The notes under the pieces: generated by a model
What the model saw: the letters and a program-made list of their open reading frames with translations, nothing else
What the model was told of the DNA's origin: nothing
Databases searched by the model: none
Shown: one piece after another, positions 35,900-48,174 of the stretch
How positions within the stretch are numbered: position 1 is the stretch's first letter
How the letters are laid out: every line of letters starts with the position of its first letter
Program-made: the position numbers and the translations under genes
Assembly (NCBI GenBank): GCA_009617715.1
Contig: VTFK01000346.1
Location: forward strand, 518,044 to 582,043
DNA length: 64,000 nt
Direction of reading: 5' to 3'
Source: Plectrocnemia conspersa
Lineage: Eukaryota; Arthropoda; Insecta; Trichoptera; Polycentropodidae

Positions 35900-36600
35900 G
35901 GAAGTACCTATGGATTATTTATAACGTTTGTCGAAAACTTATCTACTAATACATAATTTTAAAATTTAATATATAATAATAGTGGTCTGTTAAGAAGATT
36001 AAATAAAAAATATTTAAAAACGATACTTTTTTAAGAAAACAACGAATTATAAATTAAAAACGTTACATTTTTTTATACTAAATATTTTTTTATTTGCCGT
36101 TAGATAGTTTGCTGACACCAGTTTTTTTTATATTTTGAAAAAGTTAGTTGAAATCGCAGAATCCTTCATATAACGTTATTCAATCAAAATCGCAATTCGG
36201 ACAACGTTATTCGCGTCGCATATTCAATTGTATAAATATTTGATATAGTCTATCGCATTTTACTTTTGATCTAAAAAAAATATTACGTCACTAAATTTGC
36301 TTCGTTATTTTTAAAAAAACTATCGCTTAATAAGAGCAAAAAAAGTAGGTGTAGAATTATTTTAATTTTATTAAAATAAAAGCTATAGGAAGTTTTGTAA
36401 GCACTGCTCCTATAAAATTTACTTGATATGCTTATTTTTTTTTGATATAATAGTATTTCAATTAACATAAAATCATTGTAAAATTACACTACAATATTAT
36501 TTGACATACCTAATAAATCTTAACATTGTTGCGATTTTATTATTTTAATTAATATACTCTTAGTAAATTGTCAAGCATATATTTAAATTGCATTTGTATG
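35900..36600. other. AT-rich stretch, nothing supported
   Basis: No feature is recognised. Confidence 0.4.
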
Positions 36601-36620
36601 ATGCAATTTTATTATATCCT

Positions 36621-36843
36621 ATGCAGTGGCGTAGCCATGGTGGGGTGAGGGGGCGGGCCGCCCCGGGCGGCACTTGCTTGGAGGCGGTATATTTGCGATG
36701 GGATCGTCTAGTGTGGTACTTAACTCTAAATTACACTAAAATATAATTAATTATTTATTTATTAAAATGATGATTTTATGACCATGCAAAAAATGTATAT
36801 GGTGGGCGGCAATTTTAAGGATCGCCCCGGGCACCACTATGCG
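36621..36843. mobile_element. Short hAT-type MITE with 8-9 bp target duplication
   Basis: TATATCCTA occurs at 36613-36621 and again at 36844-36852, flanking a 223-bp unit. The left end reads TGCAGTGGCGTAGCC and the inverted right end reads CGCATAGTGGTGCCC, imperfect inverted termini of the CAGTGG type common in hAT MITEs. Each end carries a C/G-rich subterminal block (CCGCCCCGGGCGG on the left, CGCCCCGGG on the right). No coding capacity. Confidence 0.7.
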
Positions 36844-36859
36844 TATATCCTAAGCGAAT

Positions 36860-37220
36860 TTTTTTTTTTCTAAAATGTCTTTAAAACTCTCTTTGGTAGT
36901 TGCAAAACAAGTATGTGTTGTTTAAAGTCAGACTAAAATAAGTTTAATATTTTTGGGTGAAATTTTTCTTAATTACATTAAATAATGTAGTATTTTGTTA
37001 AACGATGTTAATTTGTTAGATTTAGTAAAAATATAACCTAACAGGAAAAAATATTATACATTATCATGTTTTGCTTTTATGTCGCGCTCTAATATGTTTT
37101 TTAAGATAATATGAAATTTTTACTTAAATTATCCTACATTTGGTTAAATTGTAGCAGTGAGCGTATAAAATAAGGGATAACAAAATATCATATTAAAATC
37201 CATGTGGTCTTTCATCGATA
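36860..37220. other. AT-rich stretch, nothing supported
   Basis: No feature is recognised. Confidence 0.4.
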
Positions 37221-37229
37221 ATTTTTCGT

Positions 37230-37510
37230 CACCGAAGTAAACAACCAATAAAAGTCTGCTGTATTTAAATTTTTACATGGGGCTACCACTCGTCGCAATC
37301 GGCATAATGATGTTGTTTTATGGACGGCCACCCTTTTAACCATCCCACTGCCGCAGCCACCCCACCAGCATTCGAACGACCCTTTCCGAGGAAGAAAACA
37401 GATTTGTACAAAAGTTTTGAATGCTTTCAATGATAAGCCGGCGTCGCGTATTTTTGATGGCGAATGACTTTTCCGAGGGCTTCCAGTGGGGTGGGTGTGA
37501 CAAAAAGGAA
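37230..37510. other. GC-rich non-coding island
   Basis: The block includes AACCATCCCACTGCCGCAGC and a TTTCCGAGG motif that appears twice (about 37384 and 37470). The minus frame across it (37212-37430) has no known domain. Candidate conserved element. Confidence 0.35.
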
Positions 37511-37599
37511 TGAAAAATTTGTAAGTGGAATAAAAGCTAATCGTTTCTTGTAGTGAATAGAATTTGTGAAGAAGGGGTGTCTGTAATAATATTATGTTT

Positions 37600-39080
37600 C
37601 AAATGTCTCATGAAGATAAAAAATAAAAAAAAGCTCAAAGATTTCTTTTAATAGTAAAATACTTATAATAATAGTTGTATGTAGCTAAAGAATTGCGGAA
37701 ATTTCTGTTTTAAAGCACAAAAAACATTTCATAGAACTAAATAATATTTAATTTAAAACAGTGTAACATTTCATACATATTCCATTAGCTGTTCTAACTT
37801 AAATTTAACCTAATTATAGTTTTTGAACTTTTATTAGAATAATTCGTTTTGGTTAGATTTGGATTTAAATAGCAAATATACGCTTAGCAACTGTCAAATT
37901 GAATTTCATGGATATTTTATACCAGCATATAATTTAAACCTTTTAAAATACATCTTAAAAAAAAATTGCGGGCGATTAATTTCCCAAAAAAAAAGTAAAT
38001 GATGACAACAACACACTTAGCTGTGTTTGAAACAAATTAATAAAAGCAATGATAATTAAGATTTTAGTAAATTAACAATGAAAACTCAACGAATCGACAA
38101 TTATTTGACCTCTTTATATAAGACGTTTGTTTTAATACTTTAACTAATTATACACATTTTTAATAAGCCATTGGTACAATACATGTTACTGATTTTATCT
38201 ATTTAAATGTTAATATTTTTTTATTACCTGCAATTATATAGTAAGAAGAATATAAAATAAATCGTTGCTAACAATAGTTAGAAAATATAGAAATCTTTTG
38301 CAATTTACCTACAAAAATAAAATAAAAAATAATTCCTAATTAAAGTGTATCTATCTTTAATCTAAAACTTTTTTTTATTCTTAAGCAACACGTGCTCTGG
38401 CATTTTGTGTTTATAGTAAAATTTAAAATTGTTTCTATTTTATTTTCTAACACATGAGATAAGCGGTTATGGATACGCGAAATATTTTTTTATTATTTTC
38501 TGGTATGGTTATTGACAACTTTTTAACTGTCAGTATTTGTAGGAATTCTTTTAAAGGTTTTTAAGATTAGTATATCAGTGTAAATTATTTATTATTCTTA
38601 AAGCTATCTTTAAAATAAATTTAATAAAATATGTATCTGACATATGATGAATTAGTCAATTTGTATTATTAATACATATTTTTTATAATATTAACACACG
38701 CCTAACACTATAATACACACTTATAACCCTGAATAGGAAATAATATATATAACAAAAAAATACTTTTACTCACTACTCTTTTAACTTTAATTAACGATTC
38801 TGATATATATTATTAATTTGTTTCATGTTTTATTTAAAAAGGTTTTAAGAGTAATAACATGTGTGCTGAGAATTTTTCTATGATTCATTTTTATAATAAA
38901 ACTTGGGGCAAAAATAAAAAAAACTGTCAGAAGCTTAGAAAACCCAATAAAATGTTTGTTGATATAAGTTGTAAACAAATATTTAAATTTAAATAAAAAA
39001 ATAATTAAATATATCACCCTGTATTTTACAACATAGATTGAGATTCCCATACAACCATTTGCAAATTGTGAAAAAACACA
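37600..39080. other. AT-rich stretch, nothing supported
   Basis: No feature is recognised; chance frames only. Confidence 0.4.
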
Positions 39081-39084
39081 AAAC

Positions 39085-39440
39085 AACGATTTACATAAGA
39101 GAAGAGGTCAAAAACGGCGCTACTTCAACTCTCAGGGTTTCGCTTGTGATTTTTCGCCTTTTTCTATAAACGTACATGCGTGTTTGTGTGTATGTTTTCA
39201 TTTTCAGTTTTGGGAAATTCGTTTTTCTCGGCACCAATTTGCATAAGGGATAATAGCTTCGGGTCAAGTGTTCAAAATGATTTCGAAAGCGAAAACTGAA
39301 AAAATGATATCTTGCCCGTTTTTATTTTTATTTTTTCCAATTTTGAATATCAAACGGAAACCGAGAAATAAAAATTCCGCTTGCGTACCATACCTTTTTT
39401 TCTCGACTCTCACTTTACTCTTTCTTTATAGATACACACA
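39085..39440. other. Moderately GC-richer stretch before the (AT)n tract
   Basis: Mixed composition with no recognised coding; candidate non-coding element with weak support. Confidence 0.25.
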
Positions 39441-39446
39441 ATACCA

Positions 39447-39588
<142 letters not shown>

Positions 39589-40253
39589 TTTTTTTTGCAG
39601 CTGCAGCAGGTTGTAGAAGAGGCGCTGCAGGCGATCCAGAGCTGGATGGACCGAGTCGGGCTCGCACTCGCTGCGGAGAAGACCGAAGCAGTATTCTTTA
39701 CGCGGAGGCGCAGGTTATAATCGCCGAGGATAGCGATTGACGGCTTCGAAGTGCCTTTTAAGAGAGTAATCCACTACCTGAGTGTGCAGATAGATGACAA
39801 GCTGCGCTTCGTCAGACACGCCGAGGCGGTGGCGGCGAAGGTGGGGCGCGTAGTGGAGGATCTCGCCAGGCTGATGCCGACCGTCGGAGGGCCGACGCCG
39901 GAGAAGACGACGACGCTGAGCACACACAAGATGTGGACAGGATGGCGCTAGAAAGGACCATAGGAAGGACTGCCACAGAAGACACTATGGTCCAATTGAT
40001 GCTACTAAACCGAAGCTCTTACGAGGCATGGACGAACTTCGTGTCGGCCGTGATGCGAAGAAAACAGAGCTGAGAGACATGAGAGTCCCAGAACTGAGCG
40101 AACCGAAGTACAAATATTAAATAGATGGTGCCAGTCGTTCAGGGGAGGGCAGGGGAGAGTTTTTTAGTCGGTAGGTCGCTGCCTAACAGCGGAATCCGAC
40201 ACAACGTCAACCTGGAGGTTGACTTTGTATTTCGAAGATTTCCTCTCCTCTTA

Positions 40254-40255
<2 letters not shown>
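39589..40255 (+). mobile_element. R1-clade LINE remnant inserted in an (AT)n microsatellite
   Basis: This 667-bp GC-rich block has the RT thumb and C-terminal region of R1-clade LINEs. It is bounded on both sides by (AT)n tracts and has no poly(A). The 5' end is truncated, and an internal deletion joins the thumb region to the far C-terminus near 39930. The clean sandwich between AT repeats suggests insertion into a pre-existing microsatellite, as known for several R1-clade families that target simple repeats. Specificity here is inferred from one copy. Confidence 0.75.
39601..40070 (+). pseudogene. R1-clade reverse-transcriptase C-terminal pseudogene
   Basis: The translation in one frame gives [20 protein letters not shown] then [11 protein letters not shown], an in-frame stop at 39718, and [20 protein letters not shown] with the expected YLG-type motif (G to S). 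Next comes LRFVRHAEAVAAKVGRVVED and LARLMPTVGGP, a hallmark of R1-type RTs. After a frame change, RMALERTIGRTATEDTMVQL and WTNFVSAVMRRKQ match the zinc-knuckle-distal tail. The RT catalytic core is missing. High GC and CpG content contrasts with the AT repeats around it. Confidence 0.82.

Positions 40256-40256
<1 letters not shown>

Positions 40257-40341
<85 letters not shown>
40257..40341. repeat. (AT)n microsatellite, right flank of the R1-like element
   Basis: A perfect AT alternation of about 85 bp; the ORFs through it (repeating Ile-Tyr) are meaningless. Confidence 0.98.
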
Positions 40342-40343
<2 letters not shown>

Positions 40344-40510
40344 CTAGTGTTTTTAACATAAAAATCAAGTAAAAGTGCAAAATAAAAAGCTCGAAGTAAT
40401 GAAAAAAAGTGTATAAAAAATAAAAATCTCCTGATGATGCCAAAAATATTTTAGCGAAATATTGAGACTGAAAATTAAAGGAAAAACGCGATCTAAACCA
40501 CGTAATTATA
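40342..40510 (+). other. Possible Penelope-like 3' end remnant
   Basis: CTCCTGATGATGCC, then GCGAAATATTGAGACTG and a GCGATCTAAAC segment resemble the short terminal stretch after the endonuclease of Penelope-like elements, and loosely resemble 47755-47820, which also abuts (AT)n. Weak. Confidence 0.3.
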
Positions 40511-40519
40511 ATAAATTTA

Positions 40520-42100
40520 AAATGTATTTATCGCGTGTAAAATAAGCAAATTAAAATAAATTTAATATATATATGTATGTATATGTAAGAGAGGTTTCTA
40601 TACCACTGTAAAATTTCTCGTCAAAACAAGGTTTAACAATTTCGTTGAATTTTTATATTGTTTGTATTAAATTATAAATACATAGCGATTTTTTACTTAC
40701 ATGCGTGTGTTTTACTCACTAGGCGTGGCGCTATAACCTTTATCGGGGCCACGGCCATCTTAGCTGGGCTATTTATTTATTTATTAATTTTGTGGATATA
40801 TTAATTAAAAAATAATATTTTCAGCTTATAACTAATAATACTGTGCAATGAACATAATATTACAGTGAATGTATACTACTAGTAAAATATATTTTCACTA
40901 GCACTTAGTCAAATAATATAGACGTGAAATCATATTAGACGAATTCTCATTGACTTTTCATTATTATTTTTTGTTTTAAGGGTTCACTAAATCTCTTAGA
41001 CAAAAAAATAAGTAAGGTGATTTAATTTACAGCTTCACTTATTTATTTGTATTACTAGTTTTAATATGCTATATGTCTATGAAAAAATAAAAAATAAAAT
41101 TAGCAGATATCATATGACTATATTGTCATTGATAGATATACTTATAGATTTTTAACCTAACATGTTGATAATTAAAGTAACGTATTTTTATGGCACAAGC
41201 TTGTTTATATGTTTGTTTGTGTGTTAAATTGCAAACCGAGTCAGCCAACAAGTGCACGGCCGTTTGCCAATGACTGTTTGTGTTTCAGTTTAACTTAACT
41301 GCTGGTTTGTTACAAACGCCGAGTTGACATTTCAACCCGACTACAACTGTCCGAACGCAATTAAGCTTGGTAGAAATAGCGCCGCCTATTTTATGTACCA
41401 CCCAGTAGTTGGGCAAAATTATGAGCCATAAAGTAACGATGCAGTTTGGACGCCAGACAAAAGTGGACTTTTGTCAGGATGCTAACCAGCGGTTGAAAAA
41501 CAGTTAGGTATACAATAGAACTAAGTAGTTTTCCGTTCAATGTTTATATAAGGAAAAATGAACATATGTAATATTACACTTAACTAAGACTTTTCAGTTC
41601 TATGTTTTCACAATACCAACATATATGTATTGATTGCTACCGTAGTGTAACCCATTAGGCTAATGTCTGTAATAGTAAAATAGTAAAATTACAATAATAA
41701 TCATTATTTAGGAAATTAATGTTTTTTTACGTTGTTCTTTGATATCTATTATAAATCGATTATGTTATACATTTTTTTAATTAAAGCACAATGCATTACT
41801 AAATAAAAAATGTCATTCAACACACATTTTCGCAAAACAGTAATTTATACCGCCACGTTATACGACAATGCTTTTACGACCGTGCAACGTGCGACAGTAA
41901 AAAAATCCATAAATTGGTTCATTCGTCGTTCGACTAGCAGACTATTTAATTTATTTCCCACCGAAACCTACAAAGAGCAAAAATAAAAGCAAAACTAGTT
42001 TATATAGCTTTTGGTTTTGAACACTACAAAAAAAAACGCTTTTAAGGTATTTGTAAAAATTACCCCTCTGTGCATATGTTTTATATACATACATATACAT
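40520..42100. other. AT-rich stretch with a small GC-richer patch at 41210-41500
   Basis: No coding support. The patch at 41210-41500 (for example GTGCACGGCCGTTTGCCAAT) resembles the other non-coding islands. Confidence 0.3.
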
Positions 42101-42111
42101 ACATTTGTGAT

Positions 42112-43796
42112 GAACCTCGACGATAAAACATTGGATGGTTCACAAAATATTGCTGACGGTTTTGCGCAATATTTTCGTTCTGTTTTCGAGGAATATTTTT
42201 CGACTTCTGCTCAGTCACTTCCTACTTCATGTTCTTGGTCTTCAGTACTGACCATCAAAGAAACTGAGCACTCAGATCTTAAATACGGATTTAATAAATT
42301 AAAGACAGGGCATATGTTCTTCTGGACCTGATTTAATTCCCGATTTTATTTTGAAGGGTTGCGAAGTCAGTCTCGCTGCTCCTCTAAAATGAATTTATGA
42401 TCTGATTCTCAAAACATCATCATTTCCTGATCTATGGAAATGCACAAAAGTCACCCTATTCATAAAAGGGTGACAAATTATATATAAAGAATTATAGACC
42501 AGTAGCAGTGTTGTCAGCTCCTGCTAAATTATTTGAAATAATTATTTATAAATATCTCTACAATCACTTTCAGCAAGTTTTATTAGACCAACAGCACGGG
42601 TTTCGTCCTGCCCGTTCCACTGTTACTAATCTTCTGTCGTTCACCAAAACGGTGACAACTTCTCTCGATGCCGGAATTCAAGTTGAAGTCGTGTATACAG
42701 ATTTTAAAAAAGCCTTTGACAAAGTTTGTCATACGTTATTATTAAAAAAATTGTCGAACCTCGGTTGCTCAGATAATTTAACTCGGTTATTTTCGAGTTA
42801 TTTAAGCAATCGTAGACAGTTTGTAACCTATGGTGGCCGATTGTCAAAAGAATATTTTACCCCTCGGGGTTCCTCAAGGATCAATTTGGGACCTTTGCTT
42901 TTGTGTTATTTATTAATGACATAAATACAGCAATTAAAAATTCAAGTTTTCTTCTGTACGCAGATGATTTAAAATTATATAAATGCATTCGATCTGTTGC
43001 GGACTCCTTCTCTCTACAAAGTGATTTAGACTCTCTGTGGAGATGGGCTTCCGTTAACCGTCTGCCGTTTAGTGTCGGAAAGTGCCATACTGTGTCATTT
43101 TCTCGATCCCGTTCGCCATCAGCTTATTTCTACCATCTCGGTGGTAACATTTTGACTAGAGAAACTTCCATTAAAGATCTCGGAATCACTTTCGAGAGCA
43201 AATGGAGGTTCTCTCTACACATACACGACGTCTGTGATAAATCTTCCAAGATGCTCGGCTTTGTTATGAGGAATGCCTTTCACTTTGACGATCCGTCAGT
43301 TATTCGCATCTTCTATGACACCTTAGTTCGTAGCATTCTTGAATCGGGATCTATAATTTGGAATCCCCGAATAGCCAAATATTCCCTTTTAGTAGAAAAA
43401 ATTCAAAAAAGGTATTTAAGATACCTTTACAAAAGGACATTTGGTTATTATCCGTTCTTATATCCCAGCGCCTTTCTTTTAGGAGCGTTGGGATATGATT
43501 CGCTGAGTTCTCGCAGAAAGCTGTATGTCGCTAAGCATTTTTTCAAACTACTAAAAGGTGCTGTCGACAATCCAGCTATTCTCGAGGAATTCCAGTTTTG
43601 GGTTCCGGAACATTTTCGAGAATCACGATCGAGACCTCTTTTGATGGCAGTTAGGGCTAGGACATCCGCACTTGCCGACTCGCCTATAGCTGTGGCCATT
43701 TGGATCCTTAATACGCTGGCATTGAAAATTGATTTTTTTAATGTTAGCTACGAGGATCTGATCCGGTTTATATCTTTTAATTTTAATATTTTATAA
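42112..43796 (+). pseudogene. LINE RT pseudogene, copy B
   Basis: Blocks in order: IADGFAQYFRSVFEEYF (pre-RT linker); a frameshift near 42315, after which the other frame reads SGPDLIPDFILKGCE; several lesions around 42390-42480; then LFEIIIYKYLYNHFQQVLLD, QQHGFRPARSTVTNLL and VYTDFKKAFDKV (motif A Asp). A small deletion near 42880 breaks the GVPQGS..GPLLF motif B. The third frame (42903-43796) carries LLYADDLKLY with the catalytic Asp pair, KDLGITFESKWRFS, a basic C-terminus and the end FISFNFNIL. The 42903-43796 frame alone runs 297 codons without a stop. No active protein is possible because of the shifts. Confidence 0.92.
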
Positions 43797-43879
43797 TTTT
43801 TTTTGTTATGTTTAAGTATTGTTATATTTATTTATATATATACGTTTTTTTATGTTTTATAAATTTATAATTTGCTTTC

Positions 43880-43923
43880 GACCATCGTGGCGCATTGGGG
43901 TAACCTGTTAGGCCACGATGGTC
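43880..43923 (+). repeat. Perfect 12-bp-stem hairpin near the 3' end of LINE copy B
   Basis: GACCATCGTGGC and GCCACGATGGTC are separated by GCATTGGGGTAACCTGTTAG. The same hairpin is in copy A in element orientation. It lies 84 bp after the ORF stop and just before the tail. Confidence 0.92.
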
Positions 43924-43969
43924 TTAATTTAATCGAAAAAATAAAAAAATATAAAAAATAATCCTTCGT

Positions 43970-44530
43970 ATTTACTAAATCAACTAATGTCGTAACATGA
44001 CTAAATATTTAAATACAATATAAAAAAAAAATCATATTTCAGCACAATAGAACAGTGATAAAAGTCGGTGACTAATACCTGAAAAACACATATGAAATAT
44101 CTCTATAATATCAGAATTTGTATTTGTATTTTTTTAATTTCACGGATGAATTTTGTAATAAAATAGTAAAATAAGACCGAGCTAGATCATGCATAGTAAC
44201 AAAAATTTATTTTAACTGTAGTGATAGTTTATAATATATAAAATAGATGTTACTGATTTTAGAATTATTTCACACTACTTACTTAGTAGGTATTTTTTGT
44301 GTTTACCCAGTCATAACCAATTAGGTTTAAGCCTGTCATGTTACAATGAAAGAATAACAATAAATAAATAATAATATATATTATTAAAAAAAAATATTAG
44401 AAGCTTACATCGTATTTTAACTTTAGTTTATTGTAGGTAAAATAAAAAAAAAAAAAAAATAATAAAAAGTAAATTTTTAAAATATAATATATGGATTTCA
44501 TGCCTTATATCATAATATAACAAATACATA
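43970..44530. other. AT-rich stretch, nothing supported
   Basis: Homopolymer-rich A/T sequence between LINE copy B and the Penelope-like element. Confidence 0.4.
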
Positions 44531-44559
44531 AGACAGAGTCAGCATTAAGGAAAATTGTC

Positions 44560-45140
44560 AGCGCAATTCACTATAGAATTAGCAAAATATATAGCAAAAA
44601 GTTTCCTTTAACTAGCGGAAAAAATGGCTTCTTATGTAAAAAAAACCTTCGATTTTATAGATAAAATTCGCGAAATAAAAATTAAACGATCAAGATCACC
44701 TAGTTAGTTTTGATGCTAGCTCGAAGTTTACAAATATTCCAATTGCGGAAACCCTAAACCATATTTTTAAGAAACATATTATGAAGTTAACAAAGCATTG
44801 TCTCAACTCCACGAATTTTATTTATAAAGGAGAGTTCTACAAACAAGTCGAAGCAGTATCTATGGGTTCACCGCTTTCACCAGTAATAGCTTAGCTTTTT
44901 TTTTTATGAAATATTTCTAATAAGAATCCCTAAAAAAATGATTAAAAAACCGAAAGTTTGGTTACAATATGTCGATGACGTATTTGTAGTGTGGCCCCAT
45001 AGAAGGGATGATTTGGATGTGTTCCTAATTTTTTTCTATACGCAACATCTAAATATAAAATTTATAATAGAACTGGATGAAAATTGTCAACTACCTTTTC
45101 TGGACACACTAATTATAAAAAATATGACGGTTCTCTAGGA
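44560..45140 (+). pseudogene. PLE reverse-transcriptase pseudogene
   Basis: Plus-strand translation: LRKIVSAI, ELAKYIAKSF, then SYVKKTFDFIDKIREIKI and LVSFDASSKFTNIPIAETL (motif A, FD..S.FTN). FYKQVEAVSMGSPLSPVIA (motif B, MGSPLSP) follows, then KVWLQYVDDVFVVWPH (motif C, YVDD) with HLNIKFIIELDENCQLPFLD after it. This order is diagnostic of Penelope-like RTs. Stops occur at about 44611, 44705 and 44894. The telomerase-related RT normally copies the element RNA at a nick made by its own GIY-YIG domain. Confidence 0.92.
45133..45140. repeat. Target-site duplication, left copy (CTCTAGGA)
   Basis: A perfect 8-bp match to 46916-46923, the size expected for hAT transposition. Confidence 0.93.
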
Positions 45141-46915
45141 CATTGTTCCGCAAAGCGTGTGCCGCGGCACACTGGTGTACCGTGGTCATCAGTTGGTGTG
45201 CCGCGGAAAAAAGTCAAGGTTTTGTGTAGATAATACAGTAAATTTTTACGACATTTAACTACTAAACACTAAAAAATACAAAGCCTCTTTTCAACGTTTG
45301 AAAGACCAGTCTAAGAAACAGGTAACTCTCATGAGTTCGTCTTTCAAAACATCAGACAAAGCGCAAAAAGCAAGCTACGTGATCGCTAATATGCTAGTTA
45401 AATCCATGAAGCATCATTCTCTAGCTGAAACTTTAATTACAGTTGATTGCAAAGAAGTTGTCAAGGTTTATGATTAGCCAAGAAGCCGCTAAGGAAATCG
45501 AAAAAATACCAGCGTCAGCAGATACAATCTCACGTCGCATTAATGATATTTCTAGGGACATTGAATTAGCTTTAATTGAAAAATTAAGACTTAGTGGAGT
45601 TTTTGCGCTACAAGTCGACGAGTTTACTGATATCTCATTTCAAATGTGAGGTACACTGACGGATGTGAAGTAAAAGACGACTTTTTATTTTGTCTGTCAC
45701 TACCTGGTGTGTGGTATACCACAGGATAAGAAATATTCCAGTACTTCAGTGACCATAATTTGGAATAGCACAACTGCATAAGCATTTGTACAGACGGAGC
45801 AGCAGCTATGACGGGAAAAATTAGGGGATTTGTAACTAGGGCTTCTGAAAAAACCCTAATATTAAAAATTTACATTGTTTTTTACACAGAGAAGCACTGA
45901 TGACAAAGTCTCTGTCAGATGAATTGTTGTCTGTCCTACAAGAAGTTGTTAAAATTGTCAATTACATCAAGTCGCGACCGCTGAACGCTCGTCTGTTTAA
46001 TGCAGTGTGTCAGGAAATGGCAGCAGTTCATCAGTCACTTATGTTTCATACAGAAGTACGATGGCTTTCTCGCGGAAAAGTGCTATCTTGGATTTATGAG
46101 CTTAAAATGAGACCCAGGGTTCAAATTTTGTTTCTGTGCTTAAAAAAGAAGAATAGGTAGTAAAACTTGCATATATGGCGGATATATTCGCTCATTTAAA
46201 TGAGCTCAACAGAAAAATGCAAGGCAGGAATTCTAATATTTTAAAGTCTTTGGACAAAATTAAAGTTGGTGTTATGGATCAGTCACGCTGTCAATGGTAG
46301 TAATGAAATGCTTCCAAATGTTATGGCTGCCGATTCAGAAAAAAAGTGCAGGCTTTGATAGTGAAACACTTGGAGCTATTAGCAGAAAAAATGAGCTGTT
46401 ATTTTCCTAAGTGTGACCTGCAACCTATGGACTGGGTACGAAATCAATTCTCGGATAACATTTCCCTTGGACACTCATGGAGTTCATGGAGTTAAAAACT
46501 GATCATATATTAAAACTAAAATTTTCCAAAGTAGAGTTAGCACATTTTTGGCTGCATATAAAAAATGAGTATCCACTGCTTTCAAAGCGTGCTGTTGCAA
46601 TTCTATTACCATTTGCCATAGCCAACTTATGCGAATTTGGATTTTCAACTCTCACTACTATTAAATCGAAAAAAAGAGAACGCCTGAGGACAATCAATGA
46701 AGAGATGAGAGTAGCCTAATCAACGATTGCCCCAAATTTTGATCACCTGTGCTCAGTTAAACTGGCTCACATTTCTCACTAAACATCTTTTCATATTAGG
46801 TATATTGAATTCAGTAATAAATAAATAATAAATAAACATTGATTTTTTCTTTGGTGTACCTCTATTTCTTGATTTGATAGGTGTACCTTGAACACAAAAA
46901 GTTTTTGGAACACTG
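45141..46915 (+). mobile_element. hAT transposon (ZBED5/SCAND3-like transposase group) nested in the PLE
   Basis: The 1,775-bp unit starts CATTGTTCCGCAAAG and ends with the inverted form of CAGTGTTCCAAAAAC. Ends agree in CA.TGTTCC..AAA, and the 8-bp duplication is perfect. A perfect palindrome, GTGTGCCGCGGCACAC, sits just inside the left end. A decayed transposase fills the element. The ends are better preserved than the coding region, so the insertion is old but recognisable. Confidence 0.93.
45285..46785 (+). pseudogene. hAT transposase pseudogene (ZBED5-like)
   Basis: Blocks along the plus strand: ASYVIANMLVKSMKHHSLAE; SADTISRRINDISRDIELAL; VFALQVDEFTDIS (first catalytic Asp). Then CTDGAAAMTGKIRGFVTRAS (second Asp), LQEVVKIVNYIKSRPLNARL, HTEVRWLSRGKVL, and DIFAHLNELNRKMQGRNSNI. 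Finally the C-terminal dimerisation region: LAHFWLHIKNEYPLLSKRAV and CEFGFSTLTTIKSKKRERLR. The N-terminal BED zinc finger is not seen. Frameshifts and stops (for example near 45475, 45647, 46158) inactivate it. Confidence 0.92.
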
Positions 46916-46923
46916 CTCTAGGA
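46916..46923. repeat. Target-site duplication, right copy (CTCTAGGA)
   Basis: A perfect 8-bp match to 45133-45140. Confidence 0.93.
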
Positions 46924-47269
46924 CATAAGGTATTCCGAAAAAATACGCACCCTAACCGATATTTACATGCGAATTCCCACCACTGTAGCAAACTCCATTC
47001 AATAAGGCTAGAGTGTTGGTTGACCAAGAACATATTAAAGCTGAACTCCAAACCGTGAAAGTCGCACTTCAATAAAATGATTTTAAAAAAGTAAACATTA
47101 AGAAAATTGAAAAAAATTACATAGGACATGCACGTCTTCCATACACCCAAGGGGTGAAAGAAAAGATCGGAAGAACCCTAATGAAGCATGACATATTAAT
47201 TATTTTCCAATCTAAAAACAAAATTAGTTCAATGCTTCCAAACGGAAAGGGTCGATTAAAAAAATAATC

Positions 47270-47620
47270 TCAAGGTGTAAATAAAATCTCGTGTAAAGAA
47301 TGCAAAAAACAATACTTTGGACAATCTAATAGACGCATTGAACACCGAGAGAATAAACACAAAATGCTGTCAAAATATTCATTAATAATTTTACTCTGGC
47401 CAAACACAGTTTCATAAAAGACTATAAGATTTATTTTAGTAGCACTAAGACCTTAGCTAACATTAAAAATCCTTGTTTGTACAAAATGCGAAGCGCTTGA
47501 AATTAAAATTCGCTAAAATATTGCTATGAACAAACAAGATAATAGTAGCATATTAGTCATGGCTTCCAGTTTTGGAATCTTTACGAAAAAATCGCATAAA
47601 ATTGTCACCAACCCAATTGG
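47270..47620 (+). pseudogene. PLE GIY-YIG-type endonuclease and C-terminal tail, pseudogene
   Basis: ISCKECKKQYFGQSNRRIEH corresponds to the CxxC...YIGQT.R motif of Penelope endonucleases, with the catalytic Arg present. A frame change leads to AKHSFIKDYKIYFSSTKTLA and NIKNPCLYKMRSA, then NIAMNKQDNSS, matching the usual tail (H...F..TK.L......REA.EI....N.N..D). Stops and shifts break it. It is separated from the RT by the hAT insertion and a decayed linker (46930-47260). Confidence 0.85.
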
Positions 47621-47700
47621 CACACAATTACACACACACATGACTTGTCCCGGGCAAATAGACATTTAAATAATAAAATTAATACATGTGCATAGAAACG

Positions 47701-47718
47701 TATATATATATATATGAC
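47701..47718. repeat. Short (TA)n tract
   Basis: About nine TA units within the PLE 3' region. Confidence 0.8.
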
Positions 47719-47819
47719 AAGGTCAGGGAGCAGAGTGGCAGATACAAAAAATTCGTGACGATGGCTGGAGCATCACAGCCGAAATATAGAAATAAAGTAA
47801 GTGAAAATCGCGATGAATC

Positions 47820-48168
<349 letters not shown>

Positions 48169-48174
48169 TAAAAA

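Larger units (their letters stand above)
42112..43962 (+). mobile_element. Hairpin-tailed LINE, copy B (longest copy)
   Basis: Homology starts in the linker between endonuclease and RT, covers the whole RT domain and the C-terminus (stop at 43796), then an AT-rich 3' UTR, the 44-bp hairpin (43880-43923) and an A-rich tail to about 43962. It is truncated at the 5' end. It matches copy A over about 1.25 kb with few differences, so both are fairly young copies of one family. Confidence 0.92.

Noticed and set aside
43448..43699. 83-codon minus-strand frame
   Set aside because: It is the antisense shadow of the LINE RT C-terminus (copy B). The related plus-strand frame at 34743-34958 is the antisense of copy A.
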